Positions 8,671-20,765 of a DNA stretch of 64,000 nucleotides are shown piece after piece. Location of the stretch: positions 3,705,470 through 3,769,469 of the forward strand of contig NZ_CP059557.1 of assembly GCF_022828475.1 (NCBI RefSeq), given 5' to 3'. Below the pieces are notes generated by a model. The model was not told where the DNA came from. It saw nothing but the letters and a program-made list of their open reading frames with translations, and searched no databases. The translations under genes were made by a program, and so were the position numbers. Within the stretch, counting starts at the first letter, position 1. The number at the start of each line of letters is the position of its first letter. The DNA is from Saccharopolyspora gloriosae (GTDB taxonomy: Bacteria > Actinomycetota > Actinomycetes > Mycobacteriales > Pseudonocardiaceae).

Positions 8671-8764
8671 CCCACGGCCGAAGGCCGTGCCTTGCGGCCG
8701 AAGACCGTGCCTTGCGGCGAAGCCGTGCCTTGCGGCGAAGCCGTGCCTTGCGGCGAAGCCGTGC
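8671..8764 (+). repeat. Short tandem array, 18-bp unit
   Basis: Three perfect copies of CTTGCGGCGAAGCCGTGC occupy 8711-8728, 8729-8746 and 8747-8764. They are preceded by a 20-bp variant (8691-8710) and a weaker copy (8671-8690). Each unit holds a mini-hairpin GGC-GAA-GCC. The array abuts dispersed element copy A. Single or double copies of the same unit occur beside copies D (51151-51188) and E (45697-45732). Confidence 0.8.
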
Positions 8765-8765
8765 C

Positions 8766-8910
8766 TGCATGTGCGAAGCACATAGCCCACGTCAAAAAGC
8801 CGACCACCCGCGGGTTCTCAGTGGCTTCCTCGCGAGGACAGCTTTTTCCCTCGTGGCTCCGCCACGAGGGAAAAAGATCCCGCAGCGAGGAAGCCACTGA
8901 GGTTCCGCCA
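8766..8910 (+). repeat. Dispersed palindromic element, copy A
   Basis: The outer arms are perfect 16-base inverted repeats, 8818-8833 and 8885-8900 (TCAGTGGCTTCCTCGC and its complement). Nested inside is a perfect 15-bp hairpin, 8843-8857 with 8861-8875, and a three-base loop. A small hairpin TGTGC-GAA-GCACA precedes the core. The same arrangement recurs at five other intergenic sites in this window. It codes for no protein I can identify. Confidence 0.85.
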
Positions 8911-8954
8911 CCCGGCCCCCAAAGCAAAACAACCCCAGCCCCCCCCAACAACAA

Positions 8955-8997
8955 GAACGGACCGTCCGGCTCAAGGGAGTAGCCGGACGGTCCGTTC
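8955..8997 (-). terminator. Terminator downstream of metF
   Basis: A perfect 17-bp inverted repeat (8955-8971 with 8981-8997, GAACGGACCGTCCGGCT and its complement) with a nine-base loop, 38 bp past the metF stop. On the minus strand it is followed by a T-rich run. Confidence 0.8.
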
Positions 8998-9035
8998 GGT
9001 GAAGGGCGATCCGTGATCGCCGGGTATCGCGTCGC

Positions 9036-9929
9036 TCAGGCCGCCTTGGGCGTCGGAGCCCAGTAATCGATCATCGCGGCGAACACGTCGAACGCGGGCT
9101 TGGAATACCCGTACGGCGCCTCCAAGTGCAGGCTCAGCGGGAAGCCGAGATCCACCACGCCGTCGATGACGCGCTTGTACAGGTCGAGCAGCTTCTGCTT
9201 GCGTTCCTCGAAGGTGAGGTCGGTGATGCCTGCGACGAACTTCTGCTCCGCCTCCACCACCGGGTTGCCGGGGTCTTGGATGAGCCAGTCGATGAGCTTG
9301 CGGCGCCCTTCGACGCCCGGCACGAAACCGAACGACAGCAGGATCTCCGGGCGGTGCGGCGTCTTCTCCGCGAATTCCTTCAGGAATCCGATGATGGCGT
9401 CCGAGTACAGCAGTTGCGTCATGCCGTACGTAGCGCCGCGCTCGCATTTGAAGTTGAACCGGCCGTGCTCACCCTCCCGAGTCGGGATGAGGATGGAGCC
9501 GCGGTTCGGGACGACGTCCTGGAACTGGCTCAGCGCGTCGGTCGGCGGTAAGCCGCCGCCTTCGCCGTCGGCCATGGTGCGCGGCACGCCGACGAACGCG
9601 ATGCCTTCCATGCCTGCCTTCTGCAGGTCCCGGACGCGGTCGGTGAGCTGCGGTTTGTCCATGAACGCGGTGACCTGGGTGCACAGGCCCTTCACGTCGC
9701 CGATCTCCGGGCGCACCGTGTTCCAGAAGTCGATGACGTCCATCTTCGGCTTCATCTCGATCGGACGGTCGTCGTCCTCGGCGATGATGCCGGGAATCAT
9801 CAGGTGCCCGATGCGGTCGGCGAGCCCGGCGGCGCGGCTGTTCTCGGCCACCTTGCGGCCTTCCTCCACGGCCTTCTCGTGTCCACCGTCGAGATCGGGC
9901 GGTGCCAGTTCGAGTGCGATCGTGTCCAT
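9036..9929 (-). CDS. metF: Methylenetetrahydrofolate reductase (actinobacterial type)
   Basis: A 297-residue protein related to the divergent MTHFR-like enzymes of actinomycetes rather than E. coli MetF. I recognise it from conserved segments: GRIGHL-type motif IGHLMIPGII near residue 40, MKPKMDVIDFW, GLCTQVTAF, VGVPRTM and NFKCERGATYGMTQLLYSD. It should reduce 5,10-methylene-THF to 5-methyl-THF, the methyl donor for MetH encoded nearby. ATG 9927-9929 is the start of the conserved sequence. It is followed by its own strong hairpin and is the last gene of the methyl-cycle cassette. That it is the reductase in vivo is inferred from family and context. Confidence 0.8.
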   Translation of the reverse strand: MDTIALELAPPDLDGGHEKAVEEGRKVAENSRAAGLADRIGHLMIPGIIAEDDDRPIEMKPKMDVIDFWNTVRPEIGDVKGLCTQVTAFMDKPQLTDRVRDLQKAGMEGIAFVGVPRTMADGEGGGLPPTDALSQFQDVVPNRGSILIPTREGEHGRFNFKCERGATYGMTQLLYSDAIIGFLKEFAEKTPHRPEILLSFGFVPGVEGRRKLIDWLIQDPGNPVVEAEQKFVAGITDLTFEERKQKLLDLYKRVIDGVVDLGFPLSLHLEAPYGYSKPAFDVFAAMIDYWAPTPKAA

Positions 9930-10102
9930 GTCGGCCTCAGGTTTTCCTTCCTCGCCGGTCGCCGCACAAGCTCGGCCGCTCCCGCGAACAGCCGTGAAAG
10001 CAGGGACCGTGCAACCGGAAATCGAATTCGAGGGGCTGGCGCGAATACGTGATCGAAGCGCGGATTCCCTCGACGGGTGTTCTCGATCGAAAACCGGGGG
10101 CC

Positions 10103-10136
10103 GCCACCGCCCGGACCGACCGGTCCGGGCGGTGGC
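10103..10136 (-). terminator. Terminator downstream of ahcY
   Basis: A perfect 15-bp stem (10103-10117 with 10122-10136, GCCACCGCCCGGACC and its complement) with a four-base loop, 44 bp past the ahcY stop. It separates ahcY from metF. Confidence 0.75.
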
Positions 10137-10179
10137 GCGCGACCACCGGTCGCTCATGCCGCTGAGCGTGCCGAGCGGA

Positions 10180-11640
<1,461 letters not shown>

Positions 11641-11713
11641 GATTTCCCTTCTAGATTTCCCTGCTCGGGTTTCGTCCCTGTCAGGGTGCTTTCCCTGCTC
11701 GGGTTTCCGCGGC

Positions 11714-11757
11714 ACGTGCGCGGGCCGCTGATGATCAACCTTACGGCCCGCGCACGT
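11714..11757 (-). terminator. Hairpin between metH and ahcY
   Basis: Perfect 14-bp arms (11714-11727 with 11744-11757) and a 16-base loop, starting five bases past the metH stop. The ahcY leader that follows contains two copies of GAAACCCGAGCAGGGAAA about 35 bp apart. The hairpin could be a terminator or an attenuator. Confidence 0.65.
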
Positions 11758-11761
11758 TGCC

Positions 11762-14700
11762 TCATGTGTTGAAGTACTTCGCCTCGGGGTGGTGGGCGAC
11801 GATCGCGTCCGTGGACTGCTCCGGGTGCAGCTGGTACTCCTCGGAGAGTTCCACGCCGATCCGCTCGCTCTCCAGCAGATCCACGATCTTCGCGCGGTCC
11901 TCGATCTCCGGGCAGGCGCCGTAGCCGAAGGAGTAGCGGGCACCGCGGTAGCCGAGCTTGAAGAACTCGGTCACGTCGTTCGGGTCTTCCTCGGCGACGG
12001 CCCGGCCGCTGGACCACAGCAGTTCCCGCCGGACCCGCCGGTGCCAGTATTCGGCGAGCGCCTCGGTGAGCTGCACGCCCACGCCGTGGATCTCGAGGTA
12101 GTCGCGGTAGAGGTTCTTCGCGAACAACTCGTTGGCGTAGTCGGCGATGGGCTGCCCCATCGTCACCATCTGCATCGGCAGCACGTCGACCTGGCCGGTC
12201 TCCTCAGCCTTCTTCCTGGTGCGGAAGAAGTCCGCGAGGCTGAGCCTGCGGTCGCGCTGCTGGCGCGGGAACGTGAACCGGGTGCGTTCCGGGGCGTCCG
12301 GCTCCTCCTTGTCCAGCACGATCACCGAGTTGCCCTCGGTGACGACCGGGAAGTAGCCGTACACCACCGCCGCGTGCTGCAGGATGCCCGCCGTGGCCAG
12401 CTCGTCCATCCAGTAGCGCAGCCGGGGTCGTCCCTCGGTCTCGACGAGCTCCTCGTAGGACGGTCCCTCGCCCTTCTTGGCACCGCGCAGGCCCCACTGG
12501 CCGAAGAACGTGGCGCGTTCGTCGAGCAGCGCCAGGTAGTCGGCGGTGGGCACGCCCTTGACGACCCGCGAGCCCCAGAACGGCGGCGTCGGCACCGGCG
12601 CGTCACCGTCCACGTCGGAGCGGATCGAGTCGTCGTAGAGGTCGGGCAGCGGCCCCTGCTCGGCCTTGCGCTTCTCGGCGATCCGCTTGGAACGCTCGTG
12701 GCGCTCCTTGCGCTCGGCCTTCTTCGCCTCTTCCGCCTCGTTCACCTCGGGGTTCTCGCCCCGTTTGATGGACATCAGCCGGTCCATCAGGTTCAGGCCT
12801 TCGAAGGCGTCCTTCGCGTAGCGCACATCGCCCTGGTAGACCTCGTCGAGGTCGTTCTCCACGAAGGAACGGGTCAGCGCGGCCCCGCCGAGCATCACCG
12901 GGTACTTCTCGGCGATGCCGCGGGAGTTCATCTCCTGCAGGTTGTCCTTCATGATCACCGTGGACTTCACCAGCAGGCCCGACATGCCGATCACGTCGAC
13001 CTTGTTCTCGTCCGCGGCGTCGAGGATCGCGTTCACCGGCTGCTTGATGCCGATGTTGACCACGTCGTAGCCGTTGTTGGACACGATGATGTCGACGAGG
13101 TTCTTGCCGATGTCGTGCACATCGCCCTTGACCGTCGCCAGCAGCAGCTTGCCCTTGCCGCCGGAGTCGTCCTTCTCCATGTGCGGTTCGAGCTGGGCCA
13201 CGGCGGCCTTCATCGTCTCCGCGGACTGCAGCACGAACGGCAGCTGCATCTGCCCGGAACCGAACAGGTCACCGACGACCTTCATGCCGGCCAGCAGGTG
13301 CTCGTTGACGATCTGCAGCGGCTTCTTCTCCTGCATGGCGGCTTCGAGGTCCTCCTCGAGGCCGTTGCGCTCGCCGTCGACGATGCGCTTCTCCAGCCGT
13401 TCGAACAGCGGCAGCTTCGCCAGTTCCTCCGCGCGGGAGGCACCGGTGGAGGACGCGGTCTTGCCCTCGAACAGCTGCATCAGCTTCTGCAGCGGGTCGT
13501 AGTCCTCGGTCCGGCGGTCGTAGACGAGGTCGAGGGCGACCTGGCGCTGCTCCTCCTCGATCTTGCTCATCGGCAGGATCTTGGAGGCGTTCAGGATCGC
13601 CGAGTCCAACCCGGCCTCGCGGCACTCGTTGAGGAACACCGAGTTCAGCACCTGGCGCGCGGCCGGGTTCAGGCCGAACGACACGTTGGACAGGCCGAGC
13701 GTGGTGTTCACCCGCGGGTGACGGCGTTTGAGCTCCCGGATGGCCTCGATGGTCTCGATGCCGTCCTTGCGGACCTCTTCCTGACCGGTGGTGATCGGGA
13801 AGACGAGGCAGTCGATGATGATCGCGGACTCGTCCAGGCCCCAGGTGCCGGTGATCTCGTCGATGAGGCGCTCCGCGATCCGAAGCTTCCACTCGGCGGT
13901 CCGCGCCTGGCCCTCTTCGTCGATGCACAGCGCGACGACGGTGGCGCCGTGCTCGCGCACCATCGCCATCACCTTCTGGAACCGCGAGTCCGGCCCGTCG
14001 CCGTCCTCGTAGTTCACCGAGTTCACCGCGCAACGCCCGCCGAGGTGCTCCAGGCCCGCCTGCAGGACACCGGCCTCAGTGGAGTCGACCATGATCGGCA
14101 GCGTGGACGCGGTGGCCAGCCGGCTGGCCAGCTCCCGCATGTCGTCGGCGCCGTCCCGGCCCACGTAGTCCACGCACAGGTCGAGCATGTGCGCGCCCTC
14201 GCGGGTCTGGGCCTTGGCGATCTCGACGCAGTCGTCGTAGCGCCCTTCGAGCATCGCCTCGCGGAACTTCTTCGAACCGTTGGTGTTGGTCCGCTCGCCG
14301 ACGTTGAGGATGCTCGCGTCCTGCTTGAACGGAACCGCCTGGTACACCGAGGACACCGACGGAACGATCTCCGGCTCACGTGCCTGCGGCGTCAGCGCCG
14401 CGACGCCCTCGGAGACCGCGCGCACGTGCTCACCGGTGGTGCCGCAGCAACCGCCGACCAGCCGCGCGCCGAAGTCGTTGACGAAGCCGACCAGCGCCTC
14501 CGCCAGCTCGTCCGCCTGCAGCGGGTACACCGCGCCGTTCGGTCCGAGCTCGGGAAGGCCCGCGTTCGGCATCACCGAGATCGGCACCGTCGAGTGCTGC
14601 GCGAGGACCCGCAGGTGCTCGCTCATCTCGGCGGGACCGGTCGCGCAGTTCATGCCGATCAGGTCGATGCCCAGCGGCTCCAGCGCGGTCAGCGCCGCGC

Positions 14701-15355
14701 CGATCTCGGAGCCGACCAGCATCGTGCCGGTCTGCTCCACCGTGACCTGCGCGATGATCGGCAGCCAGCGGCCCGTCTGCTCCATCGCGCGCTTAGCGGC
14801 CACGATCGCCGCCTTGGTCTGCAACAGGTCCTGGGAGGTCTCCACCAGGACCACGTCGATGCCGCCGTCGATCATGCCGAGCACGTTCTCGACGTAGGCG
14901 TCCCGCAGGTCCGCGTACGGCGCGTGACCCAGCGTGGGCAGCTTGGTGCCCGGCCCCATCGAGCCCAGCACGAACCGCGGCTTGTCCTTCGTGGAGAACT
15001 CGTCGGCGGCCTCCCGAGCCAGCCGGGCGCCCTTCTCCGCCAGGTCCCGGATGCGCTCCGGGATCCCGTACTCACCGAGGTTGGCCAGGTTGGTGCCGAA
15101 GGTGTTCGACTCGATCGCGTCCGAACCGGCCTCCAGGAAGCTCCGGTACACCCCGGAGACCACGTCCGGCCGGGTCTCGTTGAGGATCTCGTTGCAGCCC
15201 TCGAGGTTGGCGAAGTCGTCCAACGACAGGTCGTAGGCCTGCAACGCGGTACCCATGCCGCCGTCCGCGACGAGCACGCGCTCGTTGAGCGCGGTCAAGA
15301 ACCCGCTCGGATCACGCCCCGAGCCGGTGTCGCCGTTCGTGTTGACCCCATTCAT
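11762..15355 (-). CDS. metH: Cobalamin-dependent methionine synthase
   Basis: A 1197-residue multidomain enzyme that moves the methyl of 5-methyl-THF through cobalamin to homocysteine. Domains in order: homocysteine domain with zinc ligands in GMNCATGP (about residue 235) and GGCCGTT (about 300); pterin domain with [14 protein letters not shown] (about 360); cobalamin cap and B12-binding domain with DVHDIGKN (about 745); C-terminal activation domain with [15 protein letters not shown] and the terminal [12 protein letters not shown] 15353-15355 was chosen because GGAAGAGG sits seven bases upstream; a start six codons earlier is less likely. It supplies methionine for metK in the same cassette. 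Confidence 0.97.
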   Translation of the reverse strand: MNGVNTNGDTGSGRDPSGFLTALNERVLVADGGMGTALQAYDLSLDDFANLEGCNEILNETRPDVVSGVYRSFLEAGSDAIESNTFGTNLANLGEYGIPERIRDLAEKGARLAREAADEFSTKDKPRFVLGSMGPGTKLPTLGHAPYADLRDAYVENVLGMIDGGIDVVLVETSQDLLQTKAAIVAAKRAMEQTGRWLPIIAQVTVEQTGTMLVGSEIGAALTALEPLGIDLIGMNCATGPAEMSEHLRVLAQHSTVPISVMPNAGLPELGPNGAVYPLQADELAEALVGFVNDFGARLVGGCCGTTGEHVRAVSEGVAALTPQAREPEIVPSVSSVYQAVPFKQDASILNVGERTNTNGSKKFREAMLEGRYDDCVEIAKAQTREGAHMLDLCVDYVGRDGADDMRELASRLATASTLPIMVDSTEAGVLQAGLEHLGGRCAVNSVNYEDGDGPDSRFQKVMAMVREHGATVVALCIDEEGQARTAEWKLRIAERLIDEITGTWGLDESAIIIDCLVFPITTGQEEVRKDGIETIEAIRELKRRHPRVNTTLGLSNVSFGLNPAARQVLNSVFLNECREAGLDSAILNASKILPMSKIEEEQRQVALDLVYDRRTEDYDPLQKLMQLFEGKTASSTGASRAEELAKLPLFERLEKRIVDGERNGLEEDLEAAMQEKKPLQIVNEHLLAGMKVVGDLFGSGQMQLPFVLQSAETMKAAVAQLEPHMEKDDSGGKGKLLLATVKGDVHDIGKNLVDIIVSNNGYDVVNIGIKQPVNAILDAADENKVDVIGMSGLLVKSTVIMKDNLQEMNSRGIAEKYPVMLGGAALTRSFVENDLDEVYQGDVRYAKDAFEGLNLMDRLMSIKRGENPEVNEAEEAKKAERKERHERSKRIAEKRKAEQGPLPDLYDDSIRSDVDGDAPVPTPPFWGSRVVKGVPTADYLALLDERATFFGQWGLRGAKKGEGPSYEELVETEGRPRLRYWMDELATAGILQHAAVVYGYFPVVTEGNSVIVLDKEEPDAPERTRFTFPRQQRDRRLSLADFFRTRKKAEETGQVDVLPMQMVTMGQPIADYANELFAKNLYRDYLEIHGVGVQLTEALAEYWHRRVRRELLWSSGRAVAEEDPNDVTEFFKLGYRGARYSFGYGACPEIEDRAKIVDLLESERIGVELSEEYQLHPEQSTDAIVAHHPEAKYFNT

Positions 15356-15410
15356 GTCGCTGCCTCTTCCCACGCTTACCTACGCCACGCCCGAACCCCA
15401 AGTGTGCTCG

Positions 15411-15454
15411 CCGGGGGCGGCACCGGGGTGTCGTGTCCCCGGTGCCGCCCCCGG
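15411..15454 (-). terminator. Strong terminator between the adenosine kinase gene and metH
   Basis: A perfect 18-bp GC-rich stem (15411-15428 with 15437-15454) and an eight-base loop, directly after the kinase stop at 15458. Confidence 0.85.
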
Positions 15455-15457
15455 AAC

Positions 15458-16432
15458 TCAGCGCAGCTTCGAACCGATCTCCGCGGCGGCGGTGTCGCCG
15501 TATGCCTCACCGATACGCGCGAGGAACGACTCGCGCTCGACGTCGTACTCCTGCGGCCCGTCGGTCTCCAGCGAGACGGTCGCCAGCGTGCAGCCGAGCT
15601 GCAAGGCCCGCTCCACGCTCAGCTCGCCGGACAGACCGCCGAGGAATCCGGCGCGCAGTGCGTCGCCGACCCCGGTCGGGTCGCCCTTCTGCTTCTCCTT
15701 GGGCGGCTGGATCTCGAAGGTCGGGGCCGAGGCCGACTCGACCTTGAGGCCCTTCGCGCCCAGCGAGGTGACCCAGCTGCCGACCTCGGCCAGCACCTCG
15801 GCGTGGCTCCAGCCGGTGCTCTGCAGCAGCAGGCTCTGCTCGTATTCGTTCGTGAACAAGTACTCCGCGCCTCGGACGAGTTCGCGGACCGACTCGCCGT
15901 CCATCCGGGCCAGCTGCTGGCCGGGGTCGGCGAGGAACTTGTAACCGCGGTCCCGGCACTCCTTGGTGTACTTCACCATCGCGTCCGGGTCGTTCGCCGA
16001 GATCACCACGAGGTCGAGTCCGCCCACGCGGTCGGCGACCGGCTTGAGCTCGATCTCCGAGGCCTCGGACATGGCGCCCGGGTAGAACGAGGCGATCTGG
16101 TTGAAGTCCAGGTCGGTGGTGCACAAGAACCGGGACGTGTGCTTGGTCTCCGAGACGCGCACCGAAGCGGTGTCCACGCCGTGACGCTCCAGCCACGTCC
16201 GGTATTCCTCGAAGTCCTGCCCGACTGCGCCCACCAGCAGCGAGGTGACGCCGAGCTTGCCGAGGCCGAAGGTGATGTTCGCCGCGACCCCGCCGCGACG
16301 CACCTCCAGCTCATCGACGAGGAACGACAGCGACACCGACTCGAGCTGATCGGCGATCAGCTGTTCGGCGATCCTGCCCGGGAAGGACATCAGGTGGTCG
16401 GTGGCGATCGACCCGGTCACCGCAATCCGCAC
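15458..16432 (-). CDS. PfkB-family sugar kinase, probable adenosine kinase
   Basis: A 324-residue ribokinase-fold kinase. The N-terminal RRGGVAANITFGLGKLG (substrate side) and the C-terminal GDPTGVGDALRAGF with the catalytic Asp and anion hole are the two PfkB signatures. Sequence and length resemble mycobacterial AdoK. In this cassette it would phosphorylate the adenosine released by AhcY to AMP, pulling SAH hydrolysis forward. That assignment rests on context as well as family; another nucleoside or sugar substrate is not excluded. It lies between metK and metH, with its own terminator downstream. Confidence 0.8.
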   Translation of the reverse strand: MRIAVTGSIATDHLMSFPGRIAEQLIADQLESVSLSFLVDELEVRRGGVAANITFGLGKLGVTSLLVGAVGQDFEEYRTWLERHGVDTASVRVSETKHTSRFLCTTDLDFNQIASFYPGAMSEASEIELKPVADRVGGLDLVVISANDPDAMVKYTKECRDRGYKFLADPGQQLARMDGESVRELVRGAEYLFTNEYEQSLLLQSTGWSHAEVLAEVGSWVTSLGAKGLKVESASAPTFEIQPPKEKQKGDPTGVGDALRAGFLGGLSGELSVERALQLGCTLATVSLETDGPQEYDVERESFLARIGEAYGDTAAAEIGSKLR

Positions 16433-16514
16433 TACAACAACTCCTTATCGGCCGGCCGGCGACATCGTCGGCCACCGGCCCCAAGAACTTCTGAATACCT
16501 GGCCCGCACCGGGC

Positions 16515-16543
16515 CGCGGGGCGTGGCCGTGCCACGCCCCGCG
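16515..16543 (-). terminator. Terminator downstream of metK
   Basis: Perfect 13-bp arms (16515-16527 with 16531-16543, CGCGGGGCGTGGC and its complement) closing a three-base loop, 32 bp past the metK stop. Confidence 0.75.
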
Positions 16544-16574
16544 ACAGCCCGTGCGAACGTCCGCATGTGCTCGA

Positions 16575-17777
<1,203 letters not shown>

Positions 17778-17909
17778 GGCTCAACCTCACCTCTCAGCTT
17801 CTTTGGCGGCTTCGATCCTTGCGCACTGGCGACTGGGATGTAATGAGTGTCCACTCACTGGCACCCCGCCAACCGGACCATCAGGACCGGCCGTACGCAT
17901 TACTGATGA

Positions 17910-19619
17910 TCATGCACGGGCGTGGATGATGCCCCATGCCAGGCTTCCGCCGTTACCGGACTCCACCCAGGCACGCAGGCCACGCTTCATCTTGCTGCGA
18001 TATTCCTCACTGATCCGGTCGGAGAGTTCGGACTCGCGTGCTTCCAGCACCTCGAGCACCCGCTGGTAGTGCACCGGCAGGTACGAGCTGAGGTCCTCGA
18101 AGTCGATCGTCTGCAGGCCCAGTCGGGCCAGTTCGCGCCGGTAGAAGCCGGGCGAACCCATAGTGTCCAGGTTCAGCCGCTCCAGGATCGGCCCCAGGTC
18201 CTGCTTGCGGGCGGTGTCGGCGGCCATCGGGTCGGTGAACACGAACGAACCGCCCTTGCTCAGGACTCGCGTCACCTCTTCCAGCACCCGCTCGCGGTCC
18301 CCGCTGTGCAGGATGGCGTCCTGCGACCAGACCAGGTCGAACGCGTTGTCCTGGAACGGGATGTCCTCGAAGGAACCGTCCTTGACCTCGATCAGGTGGT
18401 CGAGGCCCGCGGCGCGGTTGAACTCGACGTTGCGGGCGTTCTCGACCTCGCTGAGGTTCAGGCAGGCGACCTTGCAGCCGTAGGTCTTGGCCAGGTAGCG
18501 AGCCGCACCGCCGTAGCCGGCCCCGATGTCCAGGATCCGGGTCTCCGGCGTGATCTCGACCTTCGCCGTCATGCGCTCGACGGTGCGCCGCGAGGCGGCG
18601 TCGATGTCCTCGTCCGGGGTGTTGTAGAGACCGACGTGAATGTCGTTGCCGCCCCAGACGTGGTAGTAGAAATTGTCCGCGTCTTCGGAGTTGTAGTAGT
18701 CGCGAGCAGTGTGCACCGCCGTCGAGTAGACGTCGGACAGCTCGTCCTCGGTGCGGTAATTCTTCTCCGCGACGTGGATGTAGAAGTCCGGGTCCTGGTC
18801 GGCGTACGTTTCCTGGAAATCGCCGTAGGTGTCGATTCGCTGGAATCCGACCTCACGCAACAGCCGACGGACGTAATTCTTCCGCAACGGGTACATGTTG
18901 AGGAAGAATTCGCTCTTGTCCGGGAAGGTGTATTTGAATCGGGCCAAGCCCTCGTCCACGTGGTCCGGCTCCGCGGACACGTCTTCACCGGCGTAGTAGT
19001 ACGTGTGCTTGCTGGAGAATCCGTCGTCCAGGATCGCGTCGTAGTTGCGCTGGTCGATGATCAATACGCCGTCGTGCTTGAGCATGGCGTAGAACTCGGC
19101 CAGGGTCTTGCGCCGGTCCCGCTCGGAGAACAGGTGCGTGAACGAGTTGCCCAGGCAGATGATGGCGTCGTACTCGCCGTGCACGTCGCGGTTGAGCCAG
19201 CGCCAGTCGGCGTGCACGACGCGCAGGATGTGCCCGCCGTAGGTCAGGCCGTTGCGGAAGGCCTGGGCCAGCATCTGCGGGCTGCCGTCGGCGCTGACTG
19301 TCTCGAAGCCCTCTTCGAGCAGCCGCACGGAGTGGAAACCGGTACCGGTGGCCACGTCCAGGACGGACTCCACACCACGGGCTTTGAGCTGGTCGATGAA
19401 GAACCGGCCCTCGCTCTCGTAGCGCTTCTTCCAGTCGATCAGGTCGTCCCATTTATCGACGAATCCACCGACGTACTCGTGCGTGTAATGATCGGATTCG
19501 CGCACGTCCAACGGGTTGTCGCCGAAGACCTGCTCCTCACGGGCGACCAGTTCGGCCGCGTCCTCGGCCACACCGTTGCGTGCTCCGTGCTGCGCCAGGT
19601 CGTCCACGCTCTTGGCCAT
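17910..19619 (-). CDS. Fused glycine/sarcosine and sarcosine/dimethylglycine N-methyltransferase (betaine synthesis)
   Basis: A 569-residue protein with two SAM-methyltransferase domains. The N-terminal domain (about 40-290, motif VLDVATGTGF at 86-95) corresponds to GSMT, which methylates glycine to sarcosine and dimethylglycine. The C-terminal domain (about 300-569, motif ILDIGAGYGG at 362-371) corresponds to SDMT, which completes dimethylglycine to betaine. In Ectothiorhodospira these are separate proteins; the fused form is known from the halophile Actinopolyspora halophila. Together they convert glycine to the osmolyte betaine in the cytoplasm using three SAM. The gene heads the SAM-cycle cassette and has a 1.1-kb upstream non-coding region with a CRP-type palindrome. 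Confidence 0.93.
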   Translation of the reverse strand: MAKSVDDLAQHGARNGVAEDAAELVAREEQVFGDNPLDVRESDHYTHEYVGGFVDKWDDLIDWKKRYESEGRFFIDQLKARGVESVLDVATGTGFHSVRLLEEGFETVSADGSPQMLAQAFRNGLTYGGHILRVVHADWRWLNRDVHGEYDAIICLGNSFTHLFSERDRRKTLAEFYAMLKHDGVLIIDQRNYDAILDDGFSSKHTYYYAGEDVSAEPDHVDEGLARFKYTFPDKSEFFLNMYPLRKNYVRRLLREVGFQRIDTYGDFQETYADQDPDFYIHVAEKNYRTEDELSDVYSTAVHTARDYYNSEDADNFYYHVWGGNDIHVGLYNTPDEDIDAASRRTVERMTAKVEITPETRILDIGAGYGGAARYLAKTYGCKVACLNLSEVENARNVEFNRAAGLDHLIEVKDGSFEDIPFQDNAFDLVWSQDAILHSGDRERVLEEVTRVLSKGGSFVFTDPMAADTARKQDLGPILERLNLDTMGSPGFYRRELARLGLQTIDFEDLSSYLPVHYQRVLEVLEARESELSDRISEEYRSKMKRGLRAWVESGNGGSLAWGIIHARA

Positions 19620-19886
19620 ACTTCACTCCCACCACTCGCGTTGGTCATGCGCCTCATGCACCACTCAGGTCCGCGCGAATCCGCCCCGAGATCAACTCGC
19701 GGTCGTGCGGGGTCGCCGCTCGAATAAGGCGACACCTCCGCACCGGTGTGGGCGGCCGCGAAATTCAGGCCGCGCACCTGCACCAGTGCTCGCACTCAGT
19801 CAGCCCCATTGCCGACCGGGTTCGACGCGAAATCGTGCGTCGAGTAACCAAACTATTCGAATGAGTTGCCGAAGCAAGCGTGCGCC

Positions 19887-19906
19887 GCTGTGACACTGAT
19901 CACAGC
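19887..19906. promoter_or_regulatory. CRP-type palindrome upstream of the betaine gene
   Basis: GCTGTGA-CACTGA-TCACAGC has perfect seven-base arms containing the TGTGA-N6-TCACA core of Crp-family sites, 268 bp before the ATG. Actinomycete Crp proteins bind this core. A role in osmotic or carbon control of the cassette is an inference. Confidence 0.5.
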
Positions 19907-20488
19907 AATGGGATATTTGCGTGATTCGTATCGTCACCCTGGGTGAAAAAATGCGCGCCCACCAGCGCCTTTTCCGTGCCTTTTTCAGGCATGTCACGAT
20001 CACATAAGTGCACCCCAGCGCCGATGTGTGTATGATCGCGTACGCAGCACTTACCATGACAACATTGAATAGCGCAACCGCGAATACCTACAAAACTGCT
20101 CACAGGGGGCTCGCGGGGTGATACCGATTTCCCTTTTTCGCCTGGGAGATCGATTCGGGGGCTCAGGATGTTACGATGCCCGCCCCCGCTGCGCCAGCCC
20201 CGGCGGGAAATTCCCGGGGAGATCCCCAGTGGACGGCCTTCCTACCAGGTCGATCCGGCACCCCCGCACCCCGCGTGCGCTGCCCGCGCCAGGACGCCGA
20301 GCGCCCGCGCCGACCTGCACCGGGCTCCGACCGGAATTCTCCAATCGGATTTCCACATAGTGCGACAACGCGCGAATGACTGAATTAATTCCGCCATTTC
20401 ATCAACGCCGATTGGTCGAACCGTCCGATACGGCCTGCGGGATGGAGCGCTCGTCGATCATCGCGGTGCCGAGGGCTCCCCACCGCGG

Positions 20489-20528
20489 CGTTCGTGGCGC
20501 GGAGACAAGTGTCACCGCGCCACGAACG
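20489..20528 (-). terminator. Terminator-like hairpin downstream of the PPOX gene
   Basis: Perfect 14-bp arms (20489-20502 with 20515-20528, CGTTCGTGGCGCGG and its complement) around a 12-base loop, about 240 bp past the PPOX stop. Confidence 0.5.
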
Positions 20529-20765
20529 TCAACCGGAGGATCGACCCACCGTTCTGATCCGGTTCCCCGCCGTGACCGCATGCGAGCCGCGTCCACGCGC
20601 TCCGCGCTCGCCGAGGAGCCGCGACGGGGCGCCGGGGTGAGCATCGCCACCGCACCGTCCGAGCTCACGCACCCGGCGGCTCGCGGCGCCCGGCGGGCGC
20701 ACGTGGCGCACCGCCGTCCGCGCCTTCCGAGCGGCCGGGGCGTCGCCTGGGATCGGCGTCCGGGA

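Larger units (their letters stand above)
19620..20765. other. Long upstream region of the betaine gene, no gene recognised
   Basis: This stretch of 1146 bp lies between the fusion gene and the PPOX gene, both on the minus strand. The half nearest the betaine gene (about 19840-20110) is clearly AT-richer than its surroundings and probably holds the promoter. The other half is GC-rich; its open frames resemble no protein I know. It contains a CRP-like palindrome and a terminator-like hairpin, annotated separately. Confidence 0.5.

Noticed and set aside
8671-8764. Tandem array as a CRISPR
   Set aside because: The units are contiguous 18-mers without spacers, and no cas gene is nearby.
8508-8982. 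Frames encoding repeated peptides such as CGEAVP or GFAARH
   Set aside because: The peptide repeats only reflect the 18-bp DNA tandem array and the palindromic element. There is no ribosome site or protein-like flanking sequence.
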